Below, one piece after another: positions 1 to 7,113 of a stretch of DNA of 9,857 bases. Made by a program: the position numbers and the translations under genes. Where the stretch lies: contig CBDUSI010000146.1 in NCBI GenBank assembly GCA_965370045.1, positions 1 to 9,857 on the forward strand, given 5' to 3'. The notes beneath the pieces were generated by a model, which made no database searches, was not told the origin of the DNA, and saw only the letters and a program-made list of their open reading frames with translations. The DNA comes from CAZONU01 sp965370045. GTDB lineage: Bacteria; Planctomycetota; SZUA-567; JAKLDR01. Position 1 is the stretch's first letter. Each line of letters begins with the position of its first letter.

Positions 1-64
1 CTCCTCGAATCCGAACCATTCTGCCTCCAATCACGGCTGCTCCATTTTTCAACGGCCTGCTAGG

Positions 65-165
65 CAGGGCGCGGAAATCGCTTGAAGGGAGGGGCAAGTA
101 TGGCGAAGATCGGAGCCAGTGAGGGCCGCGCGGTGGGCCCGGAGGAGTCATCCGGGAAATGTCAG
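65..165 (+). repeat. Leader element copy 1, upstream of the glycosyltransferase gene
   Basis: This ~101 bp segment recurs at 2375-2475 and 9132-9232 in the same orientation, and its first half recurs inverted at 9041-9090. Hand alignment to the 9132 copy gives roughly 84% identity with one single-base gap. Conserved landmarks are GGAA at 73-76, TTGA at 82-85, a Shine-Dalgarno-like GGAGGGG at 88-94, an ATG at 100, a GGAGCCAGTGAGGGCCGCGCG block, and a distal CATCCGGGAAATGTC block. It ends about 90 bp before the GTG of the membrane glycosyltransferase. A copy in sense before each apparent transcription unit suggests a promoter or 5' leader rather than a random mobile repeat, but which one is not settled. 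Bases 1-64 hold nothing I recognise. Confidence 0.85.
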
Positions 166-171
166 TGTTGA
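100..171 (+). CDS. Putative 23-residue leader peptide (copy 1)
   Basis: ATG at 100 follows GGAGGGG with a 5-base gap, a near-ideal ribosome-binding site. The ORF ends in TGA at 169-171, 82 bases before the next gene. The peptide begins MAKIGASEGR and ends SSGKCQC. Related peptides can be read from the other copies: IGATE and PSGKC at 2410, IGASEGRA and PSGKC at 9167, and MAKI at 9056 on the minus strand. The 2410 copy differs from this one by one extra codon early and one fewer later, so the frame is kept. The peptide has no signal sequence or hydrophobic stretch and I recognise no family. It may act in cis as a translated leader. It may instead be non-coding if the true function is a promoter. 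Confidence 0.4.
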   Translation: MAKIGASEGRAVGPEESSGKCQC

Positions 172-253
172 TGCCGCTGGAAGGGGGACAGTCGGGGCCG
201 CAGGGCCGCTGCTGGAAGTCCCACGGCAGGACACTCGATAGGAAGAAGCCCCA

Positions 254-2203
254 GTGACAACCCCGGCCCCGGACCCGGCCCCAGATTCGCCACGGAGCGG
301 CTTCCGGGCGGCATGGGAGCGCAAGACCGCCAAGCCATCGGCCGGCAGCCTGTTCGCCGGAAGGGCGCCGCGGATGGCTCTCTTCCTCGCGCTGGCCTTC
401 TTCGTCGGACTGCTCTGGCGCCCGGCCCTGCGTGGGCCCCTGGGGACCGACAGTCTCATCTACCACCTGTCGATCCCCGCCCTGTGGCTGCAAGAGGGGT
501 TCCTGAGCAGCATCGACCTGCCCTTCGACCACGCCACCGTCGAGCACTCCCCGATGCTCTCGCAGATAGTGACCTTCCTGCTGATGAGCATTACCGGCGA
601 CGGCGGACTGGCCTGGCTGGTGCAGCCGGCCTGCCTGCTCCTGATCTGCCGGTTGTTCTACTTGAGCGCCCGGCTCATCGGCTTGGGCCGCGGGAAGGCC
701 TTGACTCTTTGCGCGCTGCTGCTGCTCTTCCCGCCGTTCATCAACAGCTCGCTGATGGTCAACAACGAACTGGTCATGACTCTCGGGTTCGCCCTGTTCG
801 CGTGGGGACTGCTGGCCGCGCGCCTGGTCCCCGCCCGCGCCCTGGTTTGTGCCGGCGGGGGTATCGCCCTGATGCTGGCCACCAAGGTGGTCGGGGCCTT
901 GTACTCGGCGCCCGCGCTGCTCGCGCTGCTTGCCGTCTTTGTGGGATTGCTGAGGGCCGCGGGCGGCGCGGCGGAAAGGCGCAAGCTCTGTCTGGCCGGC
1001 ACGCTGGCGCTGGTCCTGATGGTCTGCGGATGCTCTTTCTACTTCCGGAACTGGGCGCTGCACGGCAATCCGCTGTATCCCGCGCAGGTCAGCATCGCCG
1101 GGGGCACGATCTTCCCGGGGCTCTACGACGCCTCGGTCCTGGTGGACCACGGGTGGGCGCCACGGGTTTTCTTCCGGACCCTGGTCCACGACGACAACGC
1201 CTTTGCCCCCAAGTGGCGGTTCACCGTCCTGCTCTGGTTGGGCTTTGCCTTCAGCCTGGTGCTGCTCGCCGCGAGGCGGGGGCGCTCCCGGCGGGGGCGG
1301 GCCGCCGCGTTGCCGAGCGTGCTGTTTCCGATCCTTGCGCTGCTGCTCTACTTCGCTTTCGTGCCCTTCTGGCATCAGCACCGGCTGCTCTTCCCGGTCT
1401 ACTACGCGCTTTGGCTGGCGCTGGCCGGAGCGCTCGCCGGTTTCGGGCGCTTGTGGCCCCGGCCGCGGGCTCGCAGCGCGGTCAAGTGGGGCCTGTTGCT
1501 TATGGTAGCCGTCAACCTGGCGGTCATGGCCGCCAAGAGGCCCGAGTTCTGGCTGGCCGGCCCGGTTGCCGCCTTGCTGGCCTTCCTGGGTCGTCCGCCG
1601 CGCAGCTCGGCGCGACTGCTGCGCTGGGCGCCGGCCGCCCTGCTGCTTCTGACCGCGGTGACCGCGCCGGCATGGTACCCCGCCTATCGCGCGGCCCGAG
1701 AGAGGCGGCGCATCAAGGTCTATGCGGGCATCAGCAGCTATGAGGGCGAGGGCCGGATGTGGGCGGATCTCGACCGCATGGCCGCCAAGGGGCGGGGGCG
1801 GGGGCGGGCCCTTACCGTGGCCTATGTCGGCACCCCGCATATCTTCCCGCTGTTCGGACCGCGGCTGCAGAATCGCGTGGTCTACGTGCCGGCGAGCGCT
1901 GATGACCGACCCCAACCGGTGAAGCTCCGCCGCGGTGACTCGCCCCGCCTGATGCTGGCCCGGGCTCGGCGGGCGCGTTTCGACGAAGCCTTCTGGCTGC
2001 GAGGCATCGAGCGGGCCGACGTTGACCTGCTCTGCCTGGTCAACGATCCGAAGGTGGGTGGCATCGCTGACGAGCTTGCGGCGATCCGCCGGCACCCGCG
2101 GAGGTTCAAGCTTCTCTTCCGCAGTGAAAGCGGCAGGGCAAGCGTCTACCGGGTCAGCAAGACGGAGGAGTCGCAGAAACTCGGCCCGGACCAGCACCAC
2201 TGA
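254..2203 (+). CDS. Multi-span membrane glycosyltransferase-like protein (GT-C/PMT-39-like)
   Basis: This 649-residue protein is predicted to be an inner-membrane GT-C-fold glycosyltransferase, which would transfer a sugar from a polyprenyl-phosphate donor on the outer face. After a Pro-rich cytoplasmic start (about 1-40) it has roughly ten hydrophobic segments up to about residue 480, then a soluble C-terminal domain. The first external loop has TDSLIYH at 65-71, where GT-C enzymes carry an acidic catalytic residue (D66 here). The FRNWALHGNPLYP stretch near 264-276 resembles the NxxxxGNPxYP motif common in PMT-like bacterial membrane proteins. The GTG start at 254 is chosen because GGAAG at 241-245 precedes it; an internal ATG at 374 would remove the Pro-rich tail. 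Donor and acceptor cannot be told from sequence. The gene stands alone behind leader element copy 1, with no clear terminator after it. Confidence 0.75.
   Translation: MTTPAPDPAPDSPRSGFRAAWERKTAKPSAGSLFAGRAPRMALFLALAFFVGLLWRPALRGPLGTDSLIYHLSIPALWLQEGFLSSIDLPFDHATVEHSPMLSQIVTFLLMSITGDGGLAWLVQPACLLLICRLFYLSARLIGLGRGKALTLCALLLLFPPFINSSLMVNNELVMTLGFALFAWGLLAARLVPARALVCAGGGIALMLATKVVGALYSAPALLALLAVFVGLLRAAGGAAERRKLCLAGTLALVLMVCGCSFYFRNWALHGNPLYPAQVSIAGGTIFPGLYDASVLVDHGWAPRVFFRTLVHDDNAFAPKWRFTVLLWLGFAFSLVLLAARRGRSRRGRAAALPSVLFPILALLLYFAFVPFWHQHRLLFPVYYALWLALAGALAGFGRLWPRPRARSAVKWGLLLMVAVNLAVMAAKRPEFWLAGPVAALLAFLGRPPRSSARLLRWAPAALLLLTAVTAPAWYPAYRAARERRRIKVYAGISSYEGEGRMWADLDRMAAKGRGRGRALTVAYVGTPHIFPLFGPRLQNRVVYVPASADDRPQPVKLRRGDSPRLMLARARRARFDEAFWLRGIERADVDLLCLVNDPKVGGIADELAAIRRHPRRFKLLFRSESGRASVYRVSKTEESQKLGPDQHH
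1789..1808 (+). other. G-run tract with G-quadruplex potential inside the glycosyltransferase gene
   Basis: Four runs of three or more G separated by single C bases lie in the coding strand and encode a Lys-Gly-Arg-Gly-Arg-Gly-Arg stretch at the start of the soluble C-terminal domain. The pattern fits the usual G-quadruplex rule, but in GC-rich coding DNA it can arise by chance. Confidence 0.4.
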
Positions 2204-2374
2204 GGGACTCCGCCGCGCTGAGCCCCGCATCCGCAGCGAAGGGCGCACTATCATCATTCCCAATCGGCTCCATATATGAAGAAGCACCTGTCCGCCTGCC
2301 AATCCATAATCCCCGCTTAAGTCATTGTGTTAGAGCGCGTTACGTGCCGCCGTCTCCCGGCCCGGCTTCAGGGT

Positions 2375-2475
2375 CCAGGGCAGGAAGAGCGGTTGAACGG
2401 ATGGGCAAGATGCAGCAGGAGATTGGAGCCACTGAGGCCGGGCGGGGCCAGGAGGTGCCATCCGGGAAATGTCGG
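2375..2475 (+). repeat. Leader element copy 2, upstream of the sigma-fusion gene
   Basis: This is the second copy of the ~100 bp leader element, in the 341 bp gap between the glycosyltransferase and the sigma fusion. Landmarks keep their spacing: GGAA at 2383, TTGA at 2393 and ATG at 2410, so GGAA-to-ATG is 27 bases as in copies 1 and 3. The distal CATCCGGGAAATGTCGG block is essentially unchanged, while the middle differs by small indels of three bases. The copy ends 69 bases before the sigma-fusion start. The rest of the gap (2204-2374) holds no gene or strong hairpin that I can see. Confidence 0.8.
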
Positions 2476-2502
2476 TTCATCCGGGTTTTCCGTGTTGGCT
2501 GA
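2410..2502 (+). CDS. Putative 30-residue leader peptide (copy 2)
   Basis: The ATG at 2410 matches the leader ATG of the other copies, and the ORF stops at TGA 2500-2502, 42 bases before the sigma-fusion start. The peptide carries EIGATE near the start and PSGKCRF after the middle, matching IGASE and SGKC in copies 1 and 3. Its Shine-Dalgarno (GGATGGG) is weaker than in those copies. An in-frame ATG at 2401 would add three residues. Frame is kept despite two 3-base indels relative to copy 1, which favours translation, but the sample is small. No family is recognised. Confidence 0.35.
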   Translation: MQQEIGATEAGRGQEVPSGKCRFIRVFRVG

Positions 2503-2544
2503 CCTTGCCCGGACGACTGCAGAGGCGTAGAATGGAGGTGGACA

Positions 2545-5142
2545 GTGGAGGTTCCGGCTTTGACTGGATTCCAGGAAGTCAGCAGGCAAGCGCCCGACGC
2601 GGCCGTTGGCCGGCTTCTGGCCTTCAGCGGCCCGGCCTACCGTCTGGCGCTGCACATGCTGGACTCCACCCGGTCCGCGGAGGACGTCGTCCAGCAGGCC
2701 TATCTCGAGGCCGTGGCGAGTCTCCGCTCCGGACCGCCTCCCCGCGAACTGCGCGCGTGGTTCCTGGGCGTCGTCGCCAACGAGGCCCGGGATCACATTC
2801 GGCGCGAAGCGCGGCGGCACAGGAAGGAGGCGGAGGTGATTGCACATAAGGACCGGGGACTGCCGCGCGACGGCGCGGATAAGGATCTCCTCGACGCGCT
2901 GCGCCGGGAAGTGGGCCGGCTGGAGCAGAAGCTGCGCCTGCCGCTGGTGCTCTGCCACCAGGAGGGGCTCAGCCAGGCCGAGGTCGCGGTGGTGCTGGAG
3001 ATGCCCGCCAGCACCGTCTCCAAGTACGTCAACGCCGGCCTGGGGAGGCTCCGCAGGGCGCTCGAGAGCGCCGGGTACGCGGCCGCCCCGATGGCACTGC
3101 TGGGCGCCCTGAAGCAGGCGGCACCGAGTGTGCCGGCCGGGCTGACCGCGACCATCCAGACGCTCATCGCCGGCGGAGCCGCGGCCAAGGTGGCGTCCGG
3201 TGGCGCCGCAACGACCGCGGGGAAACTTGCCGTCGGCTGGAAGCTCCTGGCCGGGTTCTCGGCCGCCGCGCTCCTGGGAGCGGGCTCCTTCGGGGCCTGG
3301 CAGCTGCGCGCTCAGCGACCTCTCGCCGGGGCGGCCCAGCAGGGCCCCGCCCAGGCCGGAGTGAAGGTGATTTCCCTGCTCGACAGGGTGGACGGCCCCG
3401 CCGTCGCCGGCGGCACGCTGCGCATCTACGGCGCCAGGAACGGGGTCTTCTCGGGCAAGGTGGTCGCGCCGTGGGGCAGCAAGGCTTCGGTCCCCAAGCT
3501 GGACGGGCCGGGCAAGCTGCCCGCCGCGGGGATCACGGTGCGCTACGGCCATCCCGACGGGCTCCCGGCCTACCGCACGAAGCGGCCGGCCTTCAACGGC
3601 CTGCACCCCGAGCCCCCCGGAGCGATGAAGGCGTCCAAGCGCTACAAGCCCTACGCCATGCAGCCGGTCTGGCTGACGGTGAAAGTCCCGGCCGACGCCA
3701 AGCCCGGCAAGTACACCGGAACCTGGAGCGTGGGCGGCGCCAGCGTGAAGGTCGAGTTGCACGTGGCCGACTGGAAGATCCCCGACGTCAAGGATTGGCT
3801 GACCCACATTGGCTTCATCCAGTCGCCGGACTCGGTGGCCATGCACTATAAAGTGATTATGTGGTCGGATGAGCACTGGAAGCTTATCGAGGAGAGCTTC
3901 AAGAATCTGGGGAAAGTCGGTAACAGGTCACTTTACATTCCGCTGCTGCGCCGAACCCACTTCGGCAACCCGCAATCCATGGTTCACTGGACCAGGAAGG
4001 GCGATAAGCTGGAGCCCGACCTGAGCATCGTGAAGAAGTACATCGACCTGGCGACCAAGCACATGGGCAAGCTCCCGGTGGTTTGCCTGTACGCCTGGGA
4101 GATGAATCACGCTGCGGCGAAGAGCTATCCTTCTGGAACGTCCGCCGCCGCGCGTCAGAAAGATCGGGAAATTCTCATAACCGTGAAGAACGGGGCCAAG
4201 CTGGAGGAGGCCACCGGTCCCAAGTGGGGCACGCCTGAGTGCGTGGCGTTCTGGAAGCCGGTCTTCGACGGCATCCACGAGATTCTCAAGAAGCACGGCC
4301 TGGAGAAGTCCATGATGCTGGGCATCTCCGGCGACTACACGCCCAGCCCCAAGGCCGCCAAGGATCTGGTCTCCGCGGCCCCGCCGGGAACCAAGTGGGT
4401 CTGCCACGCGCACACCTCACCGAAGAAGGTGCACGGGGTCGATGCCGGCCTGACCGCTTCGGTGTGGGGTATCTACGGGCCAGTGGATCCGACCGTCCCC
4501 ATACCCCCACGCAAGGCCTCCTACACGAAGCTTCGCTACTACGGTTGGCAGCGGAAGAAGGACTGGCTCCTGACGGCCTTCCCGCGCTACGGGTGTTTCT
4601 ACGGGAACAAAGTGAGCCAGATCGGACCCCATCCGCTGGCCATGTACCGTTCGCTGGCCGAGGGCGCCATGACCGCCGGTGGCAAGCTCAGCAAATCGCC
4701 GGGCGCCAACGGAGTTGAGCGGCTGGGAGCTGACTTCTGGCCGGTGCTCGTCGACAAGCGCGGCCGGGGCTCGCCCATCTGCGGACGCTACCCGGAAAGC
4801 GGCTGGGGCCAGCTCAGGATAAACTTTGCCACCGCCGCCATCGTGGCCCCGGGCAAAGCCGGACCAGTAGCCACCGAACGCCTGGAGATGCTTCGCGAGG
4901 GACTCCAGGAGACCGAGGCCCGGATATTCATCGAGAAGGCCCTGGTCGGCAAGAAGATCTCCGGGCCGGAGGCCGAGCGCCTCCAGAAGATGCTCGACGA
5001 GCGAACCCACCTCTTTGTCAAGGCGACCACGAACAAGGGCAGGAACTGGCCGCAGTGGGCCAGCGGTGACCGCTGGCAGAAGGCATCCGCGGCGCTCTAC
5101 GCCGGAGCCGTCGAAGTGGCCAAGAAGACTGGCGCGAAGTAG
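2545..5142 (+). CDS. ECF sigma factor fused through a membrane anchor to a GH123/DUF4091-like ectodomain
   Basis: This 865-residue protein has three parts. Residues about 19-95 are sigma region 2 (AEDVVQQAYLEA, then RAWFLGVVANEARDHIRR). Residues about 113-173 are region 4 with its helix-turn-helix (GLSQAEVAVVLEMPASTVSK). An Ala/Gly-rich linker (about 175-228) and a hydrophobic segment (about 229-254) follow, as in C-terminally extended planctomycete ECF factors. Residues 271-865 form an exported domain: a beta region with QPVWLTVKVPADAKPGKYTG (373-392), a barrel-like middle, and RLEMLREGLQETEA (779-792), which resembles the conserved end of DUF4091/GH123 proteins. Predicted topology is sigma inside, ectodomain outside. 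The Asp-Glu pair expected of GH123 reads Gly-Asp (596-597), so activity is uncertain. The GTG start follows GGAGG (2534-2538). The next gene starts 43 bases downstream and is probably co-transcribed. Inference: a ligand-sensing, self-tethered sigma factor. Confidence 0.85.
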   Translation: MEVPALTGFQEVSRQAPDAAVGRLLAFSGPAYRLALHMLDSTRSAEDVVQQAYLEAVASLRSGPPPRELRAWFLGVVANEARDHIRREARRHRKEAEVIAHKDRGLPRDGADKDLLDALRREVGRLEQKLRLPLVLCHQEGLSQAEVAVVLEMPASTVSKYVNAGLGRLRRALESAGYAAAPMALLGALKQAAPSVPAGLTATIQTLIAGGAAAKVASGGAATTAGKLAVGWKLLAGFSAAALLGAGSFGAWQLRAQRPLAGAAQQGPAQAGVKVISLLDRVDGPAVAGGTLRIYGARNGVFSGKVVAPWGSKASVPKLDGPGKLPAAGITVRYGHPDGLPAYRTKRPAFNGLHPEPPGAMKASKRYKPYAMQPVWLTVKVPADAKPGKYTGTWSVGGASVKVELHVADWKIPDVKDWLTHIGFIQSPDSVAMHYKVIMWSDEHWKLIEESFKNLGKVGNRSLYIPLLRRTHFGNPQSMVHWTRKGDKLEPDLSIVKKYIDLATKHMGKLPVVCLYAWEMNHAAAKSYPSGTSAAARQKDREILITVKNGAKLEEATGPKWGTPECVAFWKPVFDGIHEILKKHGLEKSMMLGISGDYTPSPKAAKDLVSAAPPGTKWVCHAHTSPKKVHGVDAGLTASVWGIYGPVDPTVPIPPRKASYTKLRYYGWQRKKDWLLTAFPRYGCFYGNKVSQIGPHPLAMYRSLAEGAMTAGGKLSKSPGANGVERLGADFWPVLVDKRGRGSPICGRYPESGWGQLRINFATAAIVAPGKAGPVATERLEMLREGLQETEARIFIEKALVGKKISGPEAERLQKMLDERTHLFVKATTNKGRNWPQWASGDRWQKASAALYAGAVEVAKKTGAK
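2806..2848 (+). repeat. Internal sigma codons duplicated as the start region of the next gene
   Basis: This block inside sigma region 2/linker codons matches 5156-5198 at a constant offset of 2350 with about five mismatches. It contains AGGAAGGAGG (2821-2830) and an in-frame GTG (codon 98, 2836), so the same bases that encode Lys-Glu-Ala-Glu-Val-Ile-Ala here look like a ribosome-binding site and start there. Internal initiation at 2836 is conceivable but unproven. Confidence 0.8.
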
Positions 5143-5155
5143 GGCGCGGAGCTCC

Positions 5156-5198
5156 GAAGCGCGACGACACCGGAAGGAGGCATAGGTGATTGCACGGA
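5156..5198 (+). repeat. Copy of internal sigma codons forming the RBS and start of the tandem paralogue
   Basis: This is the counterpart of 2806-2848. Here the block straddles the spacer after the sigma fusion and supplies GGAAGGAGG (5172-5180) and the GTG at 5186. Beyond 5198 homology to the fusion gene breaks off and resumes at 5231, matching 3235, a shift of 354 bases or 118 codons. Confidence 0.8.
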
Positions 5199-7078
5199 AG
5201 AACAAGGCTGCGGTCGGTTCGCCGGGTCTGGGCTGGAAGCTCCTGGCCGGGCTCTCGGTCGCCGCCTTCCTGGGAGCGGGCGTCGCCCAGGCCGGAGTGA
5301 AGGTGGTTTCCCTGCTCGACAAGGTGGACGGCCCCGCCGTCGCCGGCGGCACGTTGCGCATTTACGGAGCCAGGAACGGGGCCTTCTCGGGCAAAGTGAT
5401 CGCGCCGTGGGGCAGCAGGGCCTCGGTCCCCAAGCTGAGCGGGCCGGGCAAACTGCCCGCCGCGGGGATCACGGTGCGCTACGGCCATCCCGACGGTCGC
5501 CCGCGCGAGCGCGCGGGCCGCCCGCGTTTCAACGGCCTGCATCCCGAGCCTTCCGCCCCGATGAAGGCCTCCAAGTACTACAAACCCCACTCCACGCAGC
5601 CGGTCTGGCTTACGGTGAAAGTCCCGGCCGACGCCAAGCCCGGCAAGTACACCGGCACCTGGAGCGTGGGCGGCGCCAGCGTGAAGGTCGAGTTACACGT
5701 GGCCGACTGGAAGGTCCCCGACGTCAAGGACTGGACGACCCACGTGGGCTTCATCCAGTCGCCGGACTCGGTGGCCATGCACTATAAAGTGACTATGTGG
5801 TCGGCGGAACACTGGAAGCTCATTGAGGAGAGCTTCAAGGGGCTGGGCAAGGTCGGCAACAGGTCGCTTTACATCCCGCTGCAGCGCCGGACCCACTTCG
5901 GCAATCCGCACTCGATGGTTCACTGGACCAAAAAGGACGGTAAGCTGGAGCCCGACCTGAGCATCGTGAAGAAGTACATCGACCTGGCAGTCAAGCACAT
6001 GGGCAAGCTTCCGGTGGTCTGTCTTTACGCCTGGGAGATGAACAACCCGGGGGCGAGTAGCTTTCCCGCGTCAGTGCCCGTCGCGCAGCGGCAGAAGGAC
6101 CGGGACATATTGATAACCGTGAAGAACGGGGGCAAGCTGGAAGAGGCCGCCGGCCCCAAGTGGGGCACCCCCGAGTGCGTGGAGTTCTGGAAGCCGGTCT
6201 TCACCGGCATCCACGGCATGCTGAAGAAGCACGGTATCGGCGAGTCCATGATGCTGGGCATCTCCGGCGACTACGTGCCCAGCCCCAAGGCCGCCAAGGA
6301 CCTGGCATCCGCGGCCCCGCCCGGGACCAAGTGGGTCTGCCACGCGCACACCGCACCGACCAAGGTGCACGAGGCCGACGTCGGCCTGACCGCCTCGGTG
6401 TGGGGCGTCAAAGGGGTGATGGACCCGGATGCCCCCCGCAGGTGGAAGTACATGAGGCCTCGCTACTACGGCTGGCAGCGGAAGAAGGGCTGGCTGTTGA
6501 CGGCCTTCCCGCGCTACGGGTGCTTCTACGGGAACGCTTTGAGCCCGTTCAGCCCCAATGCGCTGGCCATGTACCGTTCGGCGGCGGAGGGCGCCATGAT
6601 CGCCACGGGCAGGCCCAAACGCTCCCCGGGCGTCAACGGGTTCGAGCGTCTGGGAACCGACTTCTGGCCGGTGCTCAAGGACAAGCGCGGCAGGGGTTCG
6701 CCCATCTGCGGGCGCTACCCGGAGTGCCGCTGGGGCCAGCTCAGGATAGACGCGGCCACCGCGGCCATTCTGGCTCCGGGCAAGAAGGGCGCGGTGGCCA
6801 CCGAGCGCCTGGAGATGCTTCGCGAGGGCCTCCAGGAGGCCGAGGCCCGGATATTCATTGAGAAGGCGTTGGTCGGCAAGAAGATAACCGGGGCGCTGGC
6901 CACCCGCGTTCAGAAGATGCTCGACGACCGCACCAAGGAGTTCATAAAGGCCGCCAAGGGCAGGGGAAGCAAGACGAAGAGCTGGGGTGAGTGGGCCGGC
7001 GGTGACCGCTGGCAAAAGTCATCGGCGGCGCTCTACGCCGGGGCCGCAGAGGTGGCCAAGAAGACCGGCGCGAAGTAG
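5186..7078 (+). CDS. Exported GH123/DUF4091-like protein, tandem paralogue of the sigma-fusion ectodomain
   Basis: This 630-residue protein aligns with residues 271-865 of the upstream fusion across its full mature length, with about four in five residues identical by eye. It lacks any sigma domain. The N-terminus is a signal peptide: basic MIARKNK, hydrophobic core about 17-33, and AQA cleavage after residue 36, leaving mature GVKV. That core matches the fusion's membrane anchor (GWKLLAG). The family hallmarks are kept: QPVWLTVKVPADAKPGKYTG, YAWEMN, GISGDY near 359-363 and RLEMLREGLQEAEA. The role is probably glycan binding or hydrolysis outside the cytoplasm; the substrate is unknown. The GTG start has GGAAGGAGG five bases upstream. 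It has no leader element of its own, so it likely shares the fusion's transcript. A variable patch after GHPDG coincides with a GC palindrome. Confidence 0.85.
   Translation: MIARKNKAAVGSPGLGWKLLAGLSVAAFLGAGVAQAGVKVVSLLDKVDGPAVAGGTLRIYGARNGAFSGKVIAPWGSRASVPKLSGPGKLPAAGITVRYGHPDGRPRERAGRPRFNGLHPEPSAPMKASKYYKPHSTQPVWLTVKVPADAKPGKYTGTWSVGGASVKVELHVADWKVPDVKDWTTHVGFIQSPDSVAMHYKVTMWSAEHWKLIEESFKGLGKVGNRSLYIPLQRRTHFGNPHSMVHWTKKDGKLEPDLSIVKKYIDLAVKHMGKLPVVCLYAWEMNNPGASSFPASVPVAQRQKDRDILITVKNGGKLEEAAGPKWGTPECVEFWKPVFTGIHGMLKKHGIGESMMLGISGDYVPSPKAAKDLASAAPPGTKWVCHAHTAPTKVHEADVGLTASVWGVKGVMDPDAPRRWKYMRPRYYGWQRKKGWLLTAFPRYGCFYGNALSPFSPNALAMYRSAAEGAMIATGRPKRSPGVNGFERLGTDFWPVLKDKRGRGSPICGRYPECRWGQLRIDAATAAILAPGKKGAVATERLEMLREGLQEAEARIFIEKALVGKKITGALATRVQKMLDDRTKEFIKAAKGRGSKTKSWGEWAGGDRWQKSSAALYAGAAEVAKKTGAK
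5499..5518. repeat. Perfect 9-bp inverted repeat within a variable patch of the tandem paralogue
   Basis: Two 9-base GC-only arms are separated by two bases. They encode the Arg-Pro-Arg-Glu-Arg-Ala-Gly-Arg patch after GHPDG, the part of the N-terminal domain where this protein departs most from the fusion protein. This may be a mutational hotspot. No regulatory role is claimed. Confidence 0.5.
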
Positions 7079-7113
7079 GACGCAAGGCGGGTCAAGGCGC
7101 TGGTCGAGGTCGG

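Noticed and set aside
65..165. Leader element as a transposon end or CRISPR-type repeat
   Set aside because: There is no transposase, no target-site duplication that I can see, no regular spacing, and the copies track gene starts and orientation.
2368..3876. 502-codon open frame on the minus strand opposite the sigma gene
   Set aside because: It lies antisense to a frame with clear sigma and ectodomain motifs, its translation shows no recognisable domain, and long antisense frames are expected in GC-rich DNA.
2545..5142. Fusion as an assembly chimera of a sigma gene and a hydrolase gene
   Set aside because: The linker and membrane segment are of the type seen in other extended planctomycete ECF factors, the frame is continuous, and the anchor region is itself duplicated in the next gene. 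Read-level confirmation is not available here.
4417..5361. 314-codon minus-strand frame spanning the junction of the two tandem genes
   Set aside because: It has no motifs, and a very similar shadow frame appears at the equivalent place over the paralogue (6071-7015), as expected from duplicated coding DNA rather than a real gene.
5186..7078. Tandem paralogue as a pseudogene of the fusion
   Set aside because: Although shortened at the front, it keeps a full frame, a good ribosome-binding site, a plausible signal peptide and cleavage site, and all family hallmarks.
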